Source of the DNA: Lentisphaerota bacterium
Lineage (GTDB): Bacteria; Verrucomicrobiota; Lentisphaeria; Oligosphaerales; Oligosphaeraceae
Assembly: GCA_012800565.1 (NCBI GenBank)
Contig: JAAZIZ010000093.1
Location: 1-30,671 of the forward strand
Reading direction: 5' to 3'
Length of the DNA: 30,671 bases
The notes beneath the pieces are model-generated. The model was not told the origin of the DNA, made no database searches, and saw only the letters and a list, made by a program, of their open reading frames with translations. The stretch's first letter is position 1. Each line of letters opens with the position of its first letter. This document shows positions 8,371 to 15,837 of the stretch, in pieces. Both the position numbers and the translations under genes were made by a program.

Positions 8371-9729
8371 ATGACCCAGGATTATCGCCAGCTCAAGCTC
8401 AGAGTCACCAGTTGCGAGTTGTTTTTTCTCCCTTGTCCAACCAGAGTGCCGCTGAAGTTCGGGGCGGAGACGATCACTTCCTGTGAAAATGCCCGCGTCT
8501 GTCTGCATCTCTGTGCAGAAGATGGCCGGGAGGCCTGCGGCTGGGGTGAGACTCCGCTGAGCGCCGCCTGGGCCTGGCCGGCGGCATTGTCTTTCAAGGA
8601 CCGCGAACGTCGCATGAAGGAGTTCTGTGATGACTTGGCTGGGGCCTGGCGAGAAGTCTCCGGCCAGGGACACGCCATGGATATCGGCTGGGAGTTCCTG
8701 GAAGAACGTCTCGATAGTCTGCTGGCCGCAGCCAATGTCGGGCAACCGGCCGAGATGCCGCACCTGGCAGCCCTGATCTGCAATTCGGCTTTCGATCTGG
8801 CCCTCCATGATGCGTATGGAAAACTGGTGGGAAAACCGGTCTACGAGACTTATAATGGCCAGTACATGGCCAGAGATTTGGCTGTATATCTGGAGGATCA
8901 GCGCTTTGCCGGACAATATCCCCAGGACTTTCTGCTGGCGGACAGTCCGCAGCAGCTCCCGGTCTGGCATCTGGTCGGCGGCAAAGACTTGTTGACTGAA
9001 GCAGACTTGACTGGGCAGGAGCAGGACGACGGCTATCCGGTGCTGCTGACCAAGTGGATTGAACGGGACGGCCTGTTCTGCTTGAAAGTGAAGCTTACCG
9101 GCAATGACGCGGCATGGGATTACGAGCGGATGGTCAGGGTCGGGAAGATCGCGTTGCAGTATAAATGCCGGCATCTTTCACCTGATTTCAACTGTCAGGT
9201 CCAAGACCCGGAATACGTGAATACCCTGCTGGACAGACTGCAGGCGGAATATCCGGAAATCTATGCCTTGATCCTCTATGTCGAACAACCTTTTCCCTAC
9301 GACTTGGAGGCACACCGCATTGATGTGCATTCGGTGTCCAGCCGCAAACCGCTGTTCATGGATGAAAGTGCGCACAATTGGCGTCTGATCAAGCTGGGCC
9401 AGGAACTCGGCTGGACTGGCGTGGCCCTGAAGGTCTGCAAGACCCAGACTGGCGCATTGCTGTCGGCCTGCTGGGCCAAAGCACACAATATACAGCTGAT
9501 GGTTCAGGACCTGACCAACCCCCGCCTGGCCATCATCCCCCATGTGCTGCTGGCGGCCAAGGTCGGTACCATCATGGGCGTGGAATGCAATGCCGCGCAG
9601 TTCTACCCCGAAGCCTCCCGGCAGGAGGCGCAATTCCACCCCGGGCTGTATGAACGGCGCAAAGGTGTGGTGGACTTGTCGACCATCCAGGGCAATGGCT
9701 TCGGATACAATATCCCGACCCTGTCCTGA
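8371..9729 (+). CDS. Enolase-superfamily enzyme, MLE-like subgroup
   Basis: Members abstract a proton alpha to a carboxylate through a Mg-stabilised enediolate, giving racemases, epimerases, dehydratases or cycloisomerases. The 452 residues exceed the usual 350-400. Active-site elements appear in order: K-x-K at Lys239/Lys241 (LKVKL), Mg ligands Asp272 (DFNCQ), Glu305 (VEQPF) and Asp331 or Glu332 (MDES), then Lys354 (VALKVCKTQTG). A KxK motif plus a late Lys is the signature of the muconate lactonizing enzyme/dipeptide epimerase subgroup, not the mandelate racemase His-Asp dyad. Extra length sits before the KxK strand (about 160-235). The substrate cannot be deduced. The gene lies 102 bp after the dehydrogenase and 39 bp before the amidohydrolase. 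Confidence 0.88.
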   Translation: MTQDYRQLKLRVTSCELFFLPCPTRVPLKFGAETITSCENARVCLHLCAEDGREACGWGETPLSAAWAWPAALSFKDRERRMKEFCDDLAGAWREVSGQGHAMDIGWEFLEERLDSLLAAANVGQPAEMPHLAALICNSAFDLALHDAYGKLVGKPVYETYNGQYMARDLAVYLEDQRFAGQYPQDFLLADSPQQLPVWHLVGGKDLLTEADLTGQEQDDGYPVLLTKWIERDGLFCLKVKLTGNDAAWDYERMVRVGKIALQYKCRHLSPDFNCQVQDPEYVNTLLDRLQAEYPEIYALILYVEQPFPYDLEAHRIDVHSVSSRKPLFMDESAHNWRLIKLGQELGWTGVALKVCKTQTGALLSACWAKAHNIQLMVQDLTNPRLAIIPHVLLAAKVGTIMGVECNAAQFYPEASRQEAQFHPGLYERRKGVVDLSTIQGNGFGYNIPTLS

Positions 9730-9756
9730 AAAACGCTGCCGAAAACATGACTGCTT

Positions 9757-9761
9757 GGGAG
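9757..9761 (+). promoter_or_regulatory. RBS of the amidohydrolase gene
   Basis: GGGAG lies 7 nt before the ATG at 9769 and supports that start. Confidence 0.6.
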
Positions 9762-9768
9762 CCCGGCA

Positions 9769-11310
9769 ATGATTATTGATTCACATGTTCATTTTGCGGT
9801 CGGCTATGAACAGATGCCCGGGCAGGGCGCACTATTGGTGCGTGAAGCCGGAAAGTATGGCATTGGCGCTCAGCTGGTCTCCAATGTGATCGGCGGTGGC
9901 CCTGGCGGCGGTCCGTTCCCCACGGCAGAATATCTGCGCCGGGCCAATGACTATACTGCCGGGCAAGCCAGGCAAAACCCCGGCCGGATTTATTATCAGG
10001 TGTACCTGAATCCCCAGCTGCCCAATTGGCGGGAGGAACTCGCCCGCGGATTGTCCCAGGGCGCGATCGGAATCAAACTCTGGATCGCCTTGAAGAATGA
10101 ACAAGGTGGTTTGGAGGAGACTGGCGCGGTGCTGGAGGCCGCTGTGGCTGCCCGCAAGCCGGTGCTGTTCCATGTCTATAACCGCACCGACGAGAACTAT
10201 CCCGGTGAAATCGATATTGCGGAGCTGGCTTGGCTGTCGCGTCAGTATCCGGATTGCCGGATGATCGCCGGTCATCTCGGGGGCAATTGGAGAGAATCGC
10301 TCGGTATGTACAAATATTGCGGGGAGAATGTCTTTTTTGACCTCTGCGGCGGATATCCGGAGGATGGCATGCTGGAGAGCGTCCTGCAGGAATTCCCGGC
10401 AGAGAAAATCCTCTATGGTTCGGATGCCCGCGGCCGCAGCTATCTGTCCCAAATCCAGAAAGTATCGCTGGCCGATATCAGTGCCGAACAGCGCGAACTG
10501 ATTTTCTGGCGCAATACGGCCAGGCTGTATGGCCTGCCTGAACCACAGCCTTGGGAGGCGCCCATGCCCGGCAACCCGCTTCCCCTGCCGCCCGGCGCAG
10601 ACGAGGACCATTATTGTTTTTGCGGGCGCTACCCGTTTAATCTGGCGCATCCGGAGGTGCGACCGGCAGGATTGGCCAAAATGCTTGCTGAGAATGGCAT
10701 CAAGGCGGCTTACGCTGCAGACCTGAACGGCATTTTCAGCACCGACCTGCTGGAGCTAAACCAGCAGTTCCGGCAGGAGTGCGCCGCCGGCAAGACAGTC
10801 CATCCTCTGGCAGTAATCAACCCGCACGCGCATAATTGCCAGGCCGTGCTGGAGGAGGCCCTGAGCGGAGGATACGCCGGAGTCTGGCTTTCGCCGGTAC
10901 GGCATTGCTGGCGCCTTGATGATTCGCGCTACCAGTTTGTCTTCCAGCGCTGCGCTGCTGCCGGCAGGCCGGTATATATTAACTTCGGCTTTGATGACGT
11001 ACGCTTCCGCCAGGCCACCCTGCGCACTCGGGACTGCAGCGCCGAAGAACTGCAAAACTTCTTGGCCGCTGCGCCTGCAAACCGCTATATCCTGCAGGGC
11101 ACCCGTCTGAGCCCGACTTTCCAGGTCCCCCCGCATCTGAACTGCGCTATGACCCTGACTCATCTCAGCGACTCGGATGGCGCAGTAGCCGACCATTGCC
11201 TGCAGCCGGGCTCGTTGCCCCTGTGCTGGGGCAGCGAATTCCCCTTCCGCGATCTGCGGCAGGTGCGTGCCGCTGCTGCTGCCCAGCTGCAGCTCAATGA
11301 CTGCAGGTGA
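9769..11310 (+). CDS. Tandem amidohydrolase-2-like protein with degenerate second half
   Basis: The 513-residue protein has a complete N-terminal amidohydrolase-2 (TIM-barrel metal hydrolase) domain at about 1-257: DSHVHF with Asp4, His6 and His8, then Lys103 (GIKLWIA), His135 (VLFHVYN), His169 (IAGHLGG) and Asp219 (LYGSDARG). These are the expected metal-site positions. Residues about 280-513 align by eye to a second copy (CFCGRYPF against DSHVHF; GYAGVWLSP against GAIGIKLW; PVYINFGFDD against PVLFHVYNRT; LCWGSEFPFRD against ILYGSDARGRS), but the HxH pair, the central His and the Asp are lost. The second half is therefore probably non-catalytic, perhaps structural or substrate-shaping. Family reactions include lactone hydrolysis and decarboxylation. 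Its place after the dehydrogenase and enolase-type genes suggests a lactone or acid intermediate in the same pathway (inference). Confidence 0.85.
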   Translation: MIIDSHVHFAVGYEQMPGQGALLVREAGKYGIGAQLVSNVIGGGPGGGPFPTAEYLRRANDYTAGQARQNPGRIYYQVYLNPQLPNWREELARGLSQGAIGIKLWIALKNEQGGLEETGAVLEAAVAARKPVLFHVYNRTDENYPGEIDIAELAWLSRQYPDCRMIAGHLGGNWRESLGMYKYCGENVFFDLCGGYPEDGMLESVLQEFPAEKILYGSDARGRSYLSQIQKVSLADISAEQRELIFWRNTARLYGLPEPQPWEAPMPGNPLPLPPGADEDHYCFCGRYPFNLAHPEVRPAGLAKMLAENGIKAAYAADLNGIFSTDLLELNQQFRQECAAGKTVHPLAVINPHAHNCQAVLEEALSGGYAGVWLSPVRHCWRLDDSRYQFVFQRCAAAGRPVYINFGFDDVRFRQATLRTRDCSAEELQNFLAAAPANRYILQGTRLSPTFQVPPHLNCAMTLTHLSDSDGAVADHCLQPGSLPLCWGSEFPFRDLRQVRAAAAAQLQLNDCR

Positions 11311-11331
11311 AGACACTGGTCGGCGGAGCGG

Positions 11332-12126
11332 TTAGAATTTTCCCTGGTCGGGATCGGACTCGGTATTGAGGAAGCGCAGGTCGAGCAAATGCCCGGTGCG
11401 GATGTCGCCCATGGAATGCAGCATTGCGCTGCGTACATCCTTGAACTTGCAGTTCAGCTGTTCCAGCAGTTGCTCCAGATAATATCGATCGCCATGCTCC
11501 TGCAGTTGCGCCTCGTAAGGGCAGGACTTGATGGCCGGGAAATTGAAAAGTTCGGCCGTTTCCTGTATTTCAGCCTTGCGGATCAGGCAGAGCGGGCGGA
11601 TCAGACGCTTGCTGCCGCTGTCGGCGGCTACATTCGGCCCCATGGTCTTCAGACCTCCACCGCGGAACAACGCCATAAGAAAGCTCACGCAGAGGTCATC
11701 CAGATGCTGCCCCAGCACAATTTTATTGCAGTTCAGTTCATCCGCCAGCTGATGCAGCTGCCCCCGCCGCAATCTTGAACAAAGAGGACATGGTTTGTCA
11801 CCTGCGCCTTTCCTGTCCAGGATGTCACTGCCGGAGAGACGCAGCACCCGTAGCTCCCAGCCCTGCGAGCAGCAATATTCCTGCAGCCGTTCGACTGCAA
11901 AAGTCGCAAAAGCCATATCGATATTGGCGGGTATGAGTTCAAACGGGAAAGGCGCCCGGCGCTGCAGCTGAGCCAAGATATGCATCAGCAGCAGGCTGTC
12001 TTCGCCGCCGCTGATGCCGACCAGCAGACGGTCTCCCGGTGCAAGCATCTGAAACTTATGGCAGGCTTGCGCCGCAGTGCGGCACAAGCGGCGAAATGCC
12101 TTGCTGTCTTGAGGCCGATTTTGCAT
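11332..12126 (-). CDS. ttcA: TtcA-like tRNA 2-thiocytidine synthetase (PP-loop ATPase)
   Basis: TtcA proteins thiolate cytidine 32 of certain tRNAs using ATP and an Fe-S cluster. The 264 residues fit the family. The PP-loop is SGGEDS (39-44), against the more common SGGKDS. A CxxC pair lies at Cys113/Cys116 (CPLC), and a third Cys at 202 (SCPYEAQ) matches the later cluster cysteine. LGQHLDD (138-144) takes the place of the usual GHHRDD-type motif. It is the last gene of a minus-strand operon, 3 bp after recO, and converges on the amidohydrolase gene with a 21-bp gap and no visible terminator. A TtcA-related enzyme of different specificity is possible because of the motif substitutions. Confidence 0.88.
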   Translation of the reverse strand: MQNRPQDSKAFRRLCRTAAQACHKFQMLAPGDRLLVGISGGEDSLLLMHILAQLQRRAPFPFELIPANIDMAFATFAVERLQEYCCSQGWELRVLRLSGSDILDRKGAGDKPCPLCSRLRRGQLHQLADELNCNKIVLGQHLDDLCVSFLMALFRGGGLKTMGPNVAADSGSKRLIRPLCLIRKAEIQETAELFNFPAIKSCPYEAQLQEHGDRYYLEQLLEQLNCKFKDVRSAMLHSMGDIRTGHLLDLRFLNTESDPDQGKF

Positions 12127-12129
12127 AAT

Positions 12130-12789
12130 TCAGGAATTCTCGGGCTGGGCAGAAAAGCCATCCCAGGGTGGCAGCCGGCAGTCACACAGCGCCAACTGAA
12201 AATAAGACCATTCCCACAGTGCCTGCCAGTTCTCCGGGTCCAGCGCCGGCATGTCGCCGCCGGCCGCCATCTGTAGCAGCAAGCGGCATTGTGCGCGCTC
12301 CTGCAGCGACAGCGGCCGGTCGTTTAACCAGCCTCCTTCGTCCAGATATACCAGCGCCACACCGGTCAATACACCTTCGCGCAACTGCCGGCGCTCGGAC
12401 AGGCGTTGCAGAGCGATGACCAGCGCTGCGAAGAAGCGCGGTATTTCCAGCCCCGGCAGGCAGTTGTTCAGGGCGAACTGGGCCAGCCAGCAGCCAGCCT
12501 GATATTCGGGATAAGATTGGGCAATGGCTGTAAAGTCGTGGCTGACGTCGGCGCTGTCGCAGTAGCACAAGTCACCGGAACTGCGCCGGAACTGTACCTG
12601 CAACAGTCGGAATATGTCGAAATACTGAAATTTTCCACGTGCGCCATGCTGCCCGCGGATAAAGAAAGACAGCTGTCCATGCTGTGGCGAGAGACCGGAA
12701 ACAATCAGATTCTGTCCCAGGTGCGCAGTCTTGCGCAGAGCCAGGAACTGCGTCTCGCTGGGCTGGGAACTGGAAGCAGGCCGGCTCAT
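12130..12789 (-). CDS. recO: DNA repair protein RecO
   Basis: RecO works with RecR to load RecA on SSB-coated DNA in gap repair. I place the start at 12789, giving 219 residues (MSRPASSS...), because it overlaps the stop of the upstream peptidase gene by one base (TAATG), typical of translational coupling. The longer open frame to 12882 would overlap the peptidase gene. The N-terminal OB-fold region reads ALRKTAHLGQNLIVSGLSPQHGQLSFFIRG in segments, a characteristic RecO opening (LRKTxxLGENxLIxxLSxxHGxxxxxxRG). The helical C-terminal half lacks the CxxC...CxxC zinc finger present in many RecO proteins, as in E. coli RecO. The protein is slightly short. Confidence 0.87.
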   Translation of the reverse strand: MSRPASSSQPSETQFLALRKTAHLGQNLIVSGLSPQHGQLSFFIRGQHGARGKFQYFDIFRLLQVQFRRSSGDLCYCDSADVSHDFTAIAQSYPEYQAGCWLAQFALNNCLPGLEIPRFFAALVIALQRLSERRQLREGVLTGVALVYLDEGGWLNDRPLSLQERAQCRLLLQMAAGGDMPALDPENWQALWEWSYFQLALCDCRLPPWDGFSAQPENS

Positions 12790-13781
12790 TAAGGTCGAGG
12801 CCCTCCTGAAGCAGAGGGTTCGGCGAGGAGCGCTGCCTGCGCCTCGGAGTCGCTGCAGAGGCGGGTCAGCAATTCCAGGCAAGCGCTCAGGTCAGCGCAG
12901 TCGATAGTCTCTTTGGGCGAATGATTCCCTTCCGAGGGTATCAGCAGCGGCAGCACCAGGGCCGGATTGCCGGCCAGGGGGAAAGCGCGGGCATCGGTGC
13001 CGCTGTAGTTGTAAACTTCCACCTGCAGCGGCAGTTTCCAGCTGCGGCATAATTCAGCCAGGCACTGATGCACTGCCGGACTGATCAGCACCGAGCGGTC
13101 GCTCAAAGTCAGGACCGGGCCGCCGCCCAGGCAGATACCCTGTTCTTTAGTGCTGTAGGTGGCGTCGAGGCAAAGCACCAGACCGGCTGGGACTGCCCGG
13201 GCCAGCACGTTGGCACCGAAGCCGGTGAATTCTTCACCGCCGGTGGCCGCCAGCACGATGTTCGCCGGCAATGCCGGTGGCAAAACCTGAGCCAGTTGGG
13301 TCAGCAGGAAGCAGCCTGCCCGGTTGTCCAGGAATGGAGCCTGCACTCGTCCGTCTGCGCTGTGGCGCCAGGAGGGTCTGAAAGCCAGGCGGTCGCCGCG
13401 CTGCAGCCCTGGCACGGTTGGAAAGGTCACCTCGCCCTGACCGGTATCAGAAATGCTGACCACGGTCTTGCCGCTGCTGCTCAGGGCGTTGACTTTCTGG
13501 TTCGGACGCTTGCAAACCGGCGCCCCCAAAGGCACCGCCGTGCCGATGCCGTCAGCGATGCTGCTGATAATGTATCCGGGGGAGTCCGCATGGGCACAGA
13601 CCAGGATGGTCGGAGCGTGGCGGCGCAACATCGGCCGCTCTGCCAATACCGCGTAGCGTCCCAAATACCGGGTATTCCAGCCGGCTGCCTGCCATTGCTC
13701 GGTCAGCAGCGCGAAGACCTCGCTTTCAGCGCCCGGGGTGGAATGACAATATACCAGTTTTTTTAAGGCTGATAGCTGCAT
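12789..13781 (-). CDS. M42-family metallo-aminopeptidase
   Basis: M42 enzymes are cytoplasmic, usually dodecameric, di-metal aminopeptidases (glutamyl aminopeptidase or endoglucanase-M-like). The 330 residues are typical. Metal-site and catalytic positions can be placed: His64 and Asp66 (VCAHADSPG), bridging Asp152 (FLDNRAG), catalytic Glu183 and metal Glu184 (GGEEFTGFGA), Asp206 (CLDATY) and His287 (EGNHSPKE). AHxDxxG and xEExxxxGA are family signatures; GGEEFTGFG replaces the more usual QEEVGLRG. The gene follows the small membrane protein gene by 10 bp and overlaps recO by 1 bp. The substrate is unknown. Confidence 0.88.
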   Translation of the reverse strand: MQLSALKKLVYCHSTPGAESEVFALLTEQWQAAGWNTRYLGRYAVLAERPMLRRHAPTILVCAHADSPGYIISSIADGIGTAVPLGAPVCKRPNQKVNALSSSGKTVVSISDTGQGEVTFPTVPGLQRGDRLAFRPSWRHSADGRVQAPFLDNRAGCFLLTQLAQVLPPALPANIVLAATGGEEFTGFGANVLARAVPAGLVLCLDATYSTKEQGICLGGGPVLTLSDRSVLISPAVHQCLAELCRSWKLPLQVEVYNYSGTDARAFPLAGNPALVLPLLIPSEGNHSPKETIDCADLSACLELLTRLCSDSEAQAALLAEPSASGGPRP

Positions 13782-13791
13782 AAGACCGGCC

Positions 13792-14013
13792 TTAGAAGAA
13801 GAATTCCTGCAACATGCTCAGCACTACCAGGATGGTGCCGGCGCTGAAGAACAGCAGCAGTCGCCGTCGGCTGCTGCGGGCGGTGGCAGAACGCTGCCGG
13901 CTTGCGCCCAGGGGACGCGATTGCCTTTCCAGCTGCTGCAGCCAGAGCCTGATCTGGCGCCGGCGCTGTTCCTCATCGACGGTTATAGCTGATGGAATGG
14001 AGTGGGGGGGCAT
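13792..14013 (-). CDS. Small C-terminally anchored membrane protein, unknown function
   Basis: The 73-residue predicted protein has a highly charged N-terminal part (DEEQRRRQIRLW, then several Arg-rich stretches) and one hydrophobic segment at about 52-69 that ends in EFFF at the C-terminus, like a tail anchor. It sits 10 bp upstream of the M42 peptidase gene, which supports a real first gene of the operon. Against it: no clear Shine-Dalgarno sequence precedes the ATG. The codons after the ATG contain a run of seven C, a slippage-prone tract. I do not recognise the family. Confidence 0.5.
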   Translation of the reverse strand: MPPHSIPSAITVDEEQRRRQIRLWLQQLERQSRPLGASRQRSATARSSRRRLLLFFSAGTILVVLSMLQEFFF

Positions 14014-14025
14014 GTTTACTGCAGT

Positions 14026-14044
14026 GGCACCTCTGCGAGGTGCC
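14026..14044. other. Perfect hairpin in front of the small membrane gene
   Basis: GGCACCTC (14026-14033) and GAGGTGCC (14037-14044) form an 8-bp perfect stem with a 3-nt loop. On the plus strand TTGGTTTTT follows, as in an intrinsic terminator, but no plus-strand gene ends nearby. On the minus strand the hairpin falls 13-31 nt before the ATG of the 73-residue gene, in its leader. It could be a leader structure or a terminator for plus-strand transcription crossing the region. Confidence 0.6.
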
Positions 14045-14075
14045 TTGGTTTTTGAGGGTTCAATAAAGAGGAACC

Positions 14076-14219
14076 AACCGCCAAGGACGCCAGGAACGCC
14101 AAGGAAAGAAGACTAACCGCCAAGGACGCCAAGGACGCCAAGGAAAGAAGACTAACCGCCAAGGACGCCAGGAACGCCAAGGGAAGAAGACTAACCGCCA
14201 AGGACGCCAAGGGACGGAG
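14076..14219. repeat. 39-bp tandem repeat array, 3.7 copies
   Basis: Units lie at 14076-14114, 14115-14153 and 14154-14192, with a partial copy at 14193-14219. Each begins AACCGCCAAGG, continues with 9-bp units of the ACGCCAAGG type and ends near AAAGAAGACT. Units 1 and 3 differ at one base; unit 2 differs from them in the middle nonamer. There are no spacers, so this is not CRISPR. Reading frames through it give proline/tryptophan-rich or alanine/leucine-rich repeats with no gene features. Confidence 0.93.
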
Positions 14220-14250
14220 TGATGCTTCAGTTTTCCAGGGCTCAAAGCGT

Positions 14251-14284
14251 CACAATGTCCACCCCTGTCCACCCCGTCCACAAC
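14251..14284. repeat. Short GTGGAC-type nonamer array
   Basis: Read on the minus strand, this stretch is GTTGTGGAC, GGGGTGGAC, AGGGGTGGAC, ATTGTG. It is the same repeat type as the longer array at 18042-18131, in inverted orientation relative to it, and lies just after the pilT stop. Confidence 0.75.
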
Positions 14285-14298
14285 TGCTGAAATGCCTT

Positions 14299-15390
14299 TT
14301 ATTGGATAATGCCGCCGCTGCTCAGGAAGATGCCTTTCAGGTTCATCTTCAGGCCTTGCGGGTTGTCGGACAAGGACAGTGCGGTCTCTTCGGAAATTGT
14401 GCCTTCGTTCACCAGGTTCAGCAGGCAGGTGTTGAAGCTCATCATGTTGTCCTCAGCGCCGTTCTCAATAGCCTGGCTCAGCTTGTCCAGATGGCCATCG
14501 AAAATCAGTTTGCGCACAATCGGGGTGTTGATCAGGATTTCATTGACCGGGACGACGCCTTTGCCGATGGCTCGAGGTGCCAGGCGCTGGCAGATGACGG
14601 CCTGCAAGATGCCGGCGATGGTTTTGCGCACCGCATCGCGTTCTTCCATCGGGAACATATCGAGAATTCGGGTTATGCTCTGCGGAGCGTCTTTGGTATG
14701 CAGGGTCGAAATCACCAGGTGACCGGTCTCGGCTGCTGCCATGGCAGTTTCGAACGTCTTGCGGTTGCGCATCTCACCGATCACGATGATGTCTGGGTCC
14801 TGGCGCAGAGCGTGAATCAGGGCCGAATCGAAAGACTCCGCATCCAGACCGACCTCCCGCTGCTCAAAAAACGATTTTTTATCGTTGAAAGTATATTCTA
14901 TCGGGTCTTCAATGGTGATAATATGGCGCCGCATAGTCGAGTTGATATGGTCCAGCATCGCAGCCATGGTGGTGGATTTACCGCTGCCGGTAGTTCCAGA
15001 GATGAAGATCACCCCGGCCCGGGACTCGGCAATCTTCTTGAGTACTGGAGGAAGATTCACTTCCTCGACTGTCGGAGCCTTGCTTTTAACATAGCGCAAA
15101 GTCATGGCCCGAAGGCCGCGCTGCTTGTGCAGATTCACCCGGAAACGGCCGACATCCTCTTCCTCCCAGGCAAAATCCAAATCGCCGGTTGCCAGGAATT
15201 TGTCAATATGCCCGGGCGGCACAATCTGCTCCAGGCATTGGTCGATAAATTCTGTGTCAGTAGTGAAATCCGCTTCAACCAGACCGCTGTCAATACGCAA
15301 CAGAACAGTCTTTCCTTCACGAATATGTAAGTCCGAGGCATTGTTCTCAACTGCAGTCAATAATAAGTCATGTAATACCGATGATGCCAT
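14299..15390 (-). CDS. pilT: Type IV pilus retraction ATPase PilT
   Basis: PilT is the hexameric ATPase that depolymerises type IV pili for twitching, DNA uptake or surface sensing. I choose the ATG at 15390 (363 residues, the usual size), supported by AAGGGGG 8 nt upstream; the longer open frame to 15768 is antisense to another ORF and adds nothing family-like. Motifs: N-terminal ASDLHI (18-23), Walker A SGTTGSGKST (131-140), ITIEDPIEY (Asp box, 158-166), Walker B IIVIGEMRN (201-209; GEMRN instead of GEMRD) and the His box GHLVISTLHT (223-232). No other pilus gene is in the window. Confidence 0.96.
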   Translation of the reverse strand: MASSVLHDLLLTAVENNASDLHIREGKTVLLRIDSGLVEADFTTDTEFIDQCLEQIVPPGHIDKFLATGDLDFAWEEEDVGRFRVNLHKQRGLRAMTLRYVKSKAPTVEEVNLPPVLKKIAESRAGVIFISGTTGSGKSTTMAAMLDHINSTMRRHIITIEDPIEYTFNDKKSFFEQREVGLDAESFDSALIHALRQDPDIIVIGEMRNRKTFETAMAAAETGHLVISTLHTKDAPQSITRILDMFPMEERDAVRKTIAGILQAVICQRLAPRAIGKGVVPVNEILINTPIVRKLIFDGHLDKLSQAIENGAEDNMMSFNTCLLNLVNEGTISEETALSLSDNPQGLKMNLKGIFLSSGGIIQ

Positions 15391-15398
15391 GCAATTAT

Positions 15399-15405
15399 CC
15401 CCCTT
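15399..15405 (-). promoter_or_regulatory. RBS that sets the pilT start
   Basis: AAGGGGG on the minus strand, with 8 nt to the ATG at 15390. Confidence 0.7.
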
Positions 15406-15423
15406 GAAATCTATAAATCTCAG

Positions 15424-15834
15424 ATGCTTATGCAAACAAAAAAAACTCACCCTAAAATGTATGCCAAATTTGGCAAAATTCAAGTCCGGCGCGAAAGGAA
15501 ACACCTTTACGATGTCCGCAAAGGGGAATATCTGGGGCATACCAATAAATACCGGATCAGCCTGGTACCGGGCGACGCTGTGATGCTGGCGCTGCTGCCA
15601 TACAAAGTCACCGGACACGCTCTGACCGCGCCCGCCAGCGCCGGCAAGGGTGAAATAGTCAAAATCACGGCTGCAGTACAGAGCGATGCCACGCCCGCGC
15701 ATAATGTCCTGCTGCTGACCGTCCGCCGTCCGGACGGGGCAGAGTCGCTGGAATACCGGGCCGGGCAATGGCAGATTCAGGTCAAGGACGCCGCCAGTGG
15801 CACCTTGGCTCAGAAAACCATCCTCCTGCAGTGA
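15424..15834 (+). pseudogene. Probable C-terminal remnant of a large (glycoside hydrolase-like?) protein
   Basis: The open frame codes for 136 residues, but only the part from about residue 27 (KHLYDVRKGEYLGHT, then VPGDAVMLALLPYKVTG and a predicted beta-sandwich) looks like real protein. This pattern, a Y/V-DVR-G-xxLG strand followed by an L-x-PG-x-A-xx-ALLPY strand, is like the end of large extracellular or carbohydrate-active proteins as I recall them; I cannot name the family with confidence. There is no ribosome binding site, no signal peptide, and base composition shifts from AT-rich to GC-rich near 15490. I read it as the tail of a gene whose body was deleted, leaving it between pilT and ligA. 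A small intact gene is the alternative. Confidence 0.5.
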
Positions 15835-15837
15835 GGA

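Noticed and set aside
14076..14219. CRISPR array.
   Set aside because: Repeats abut without spacers and no cas gene is present.
14016..14281. Minus-strand ORFs giving repetitive LASLAVSLL or WRPWRLVFFPW proteins.
   Set aside because: They are translations of the 39-bp tandem array, whose length is a multiple of three; no ribosome site or domain supports them.
15391..15768. Upstream 126-codon extension of pilT.
   Set aside because: It overlaps the opposite-strand remnant, shows no pilT similarity, and a good ribosome site precedes the ATG at 15390.
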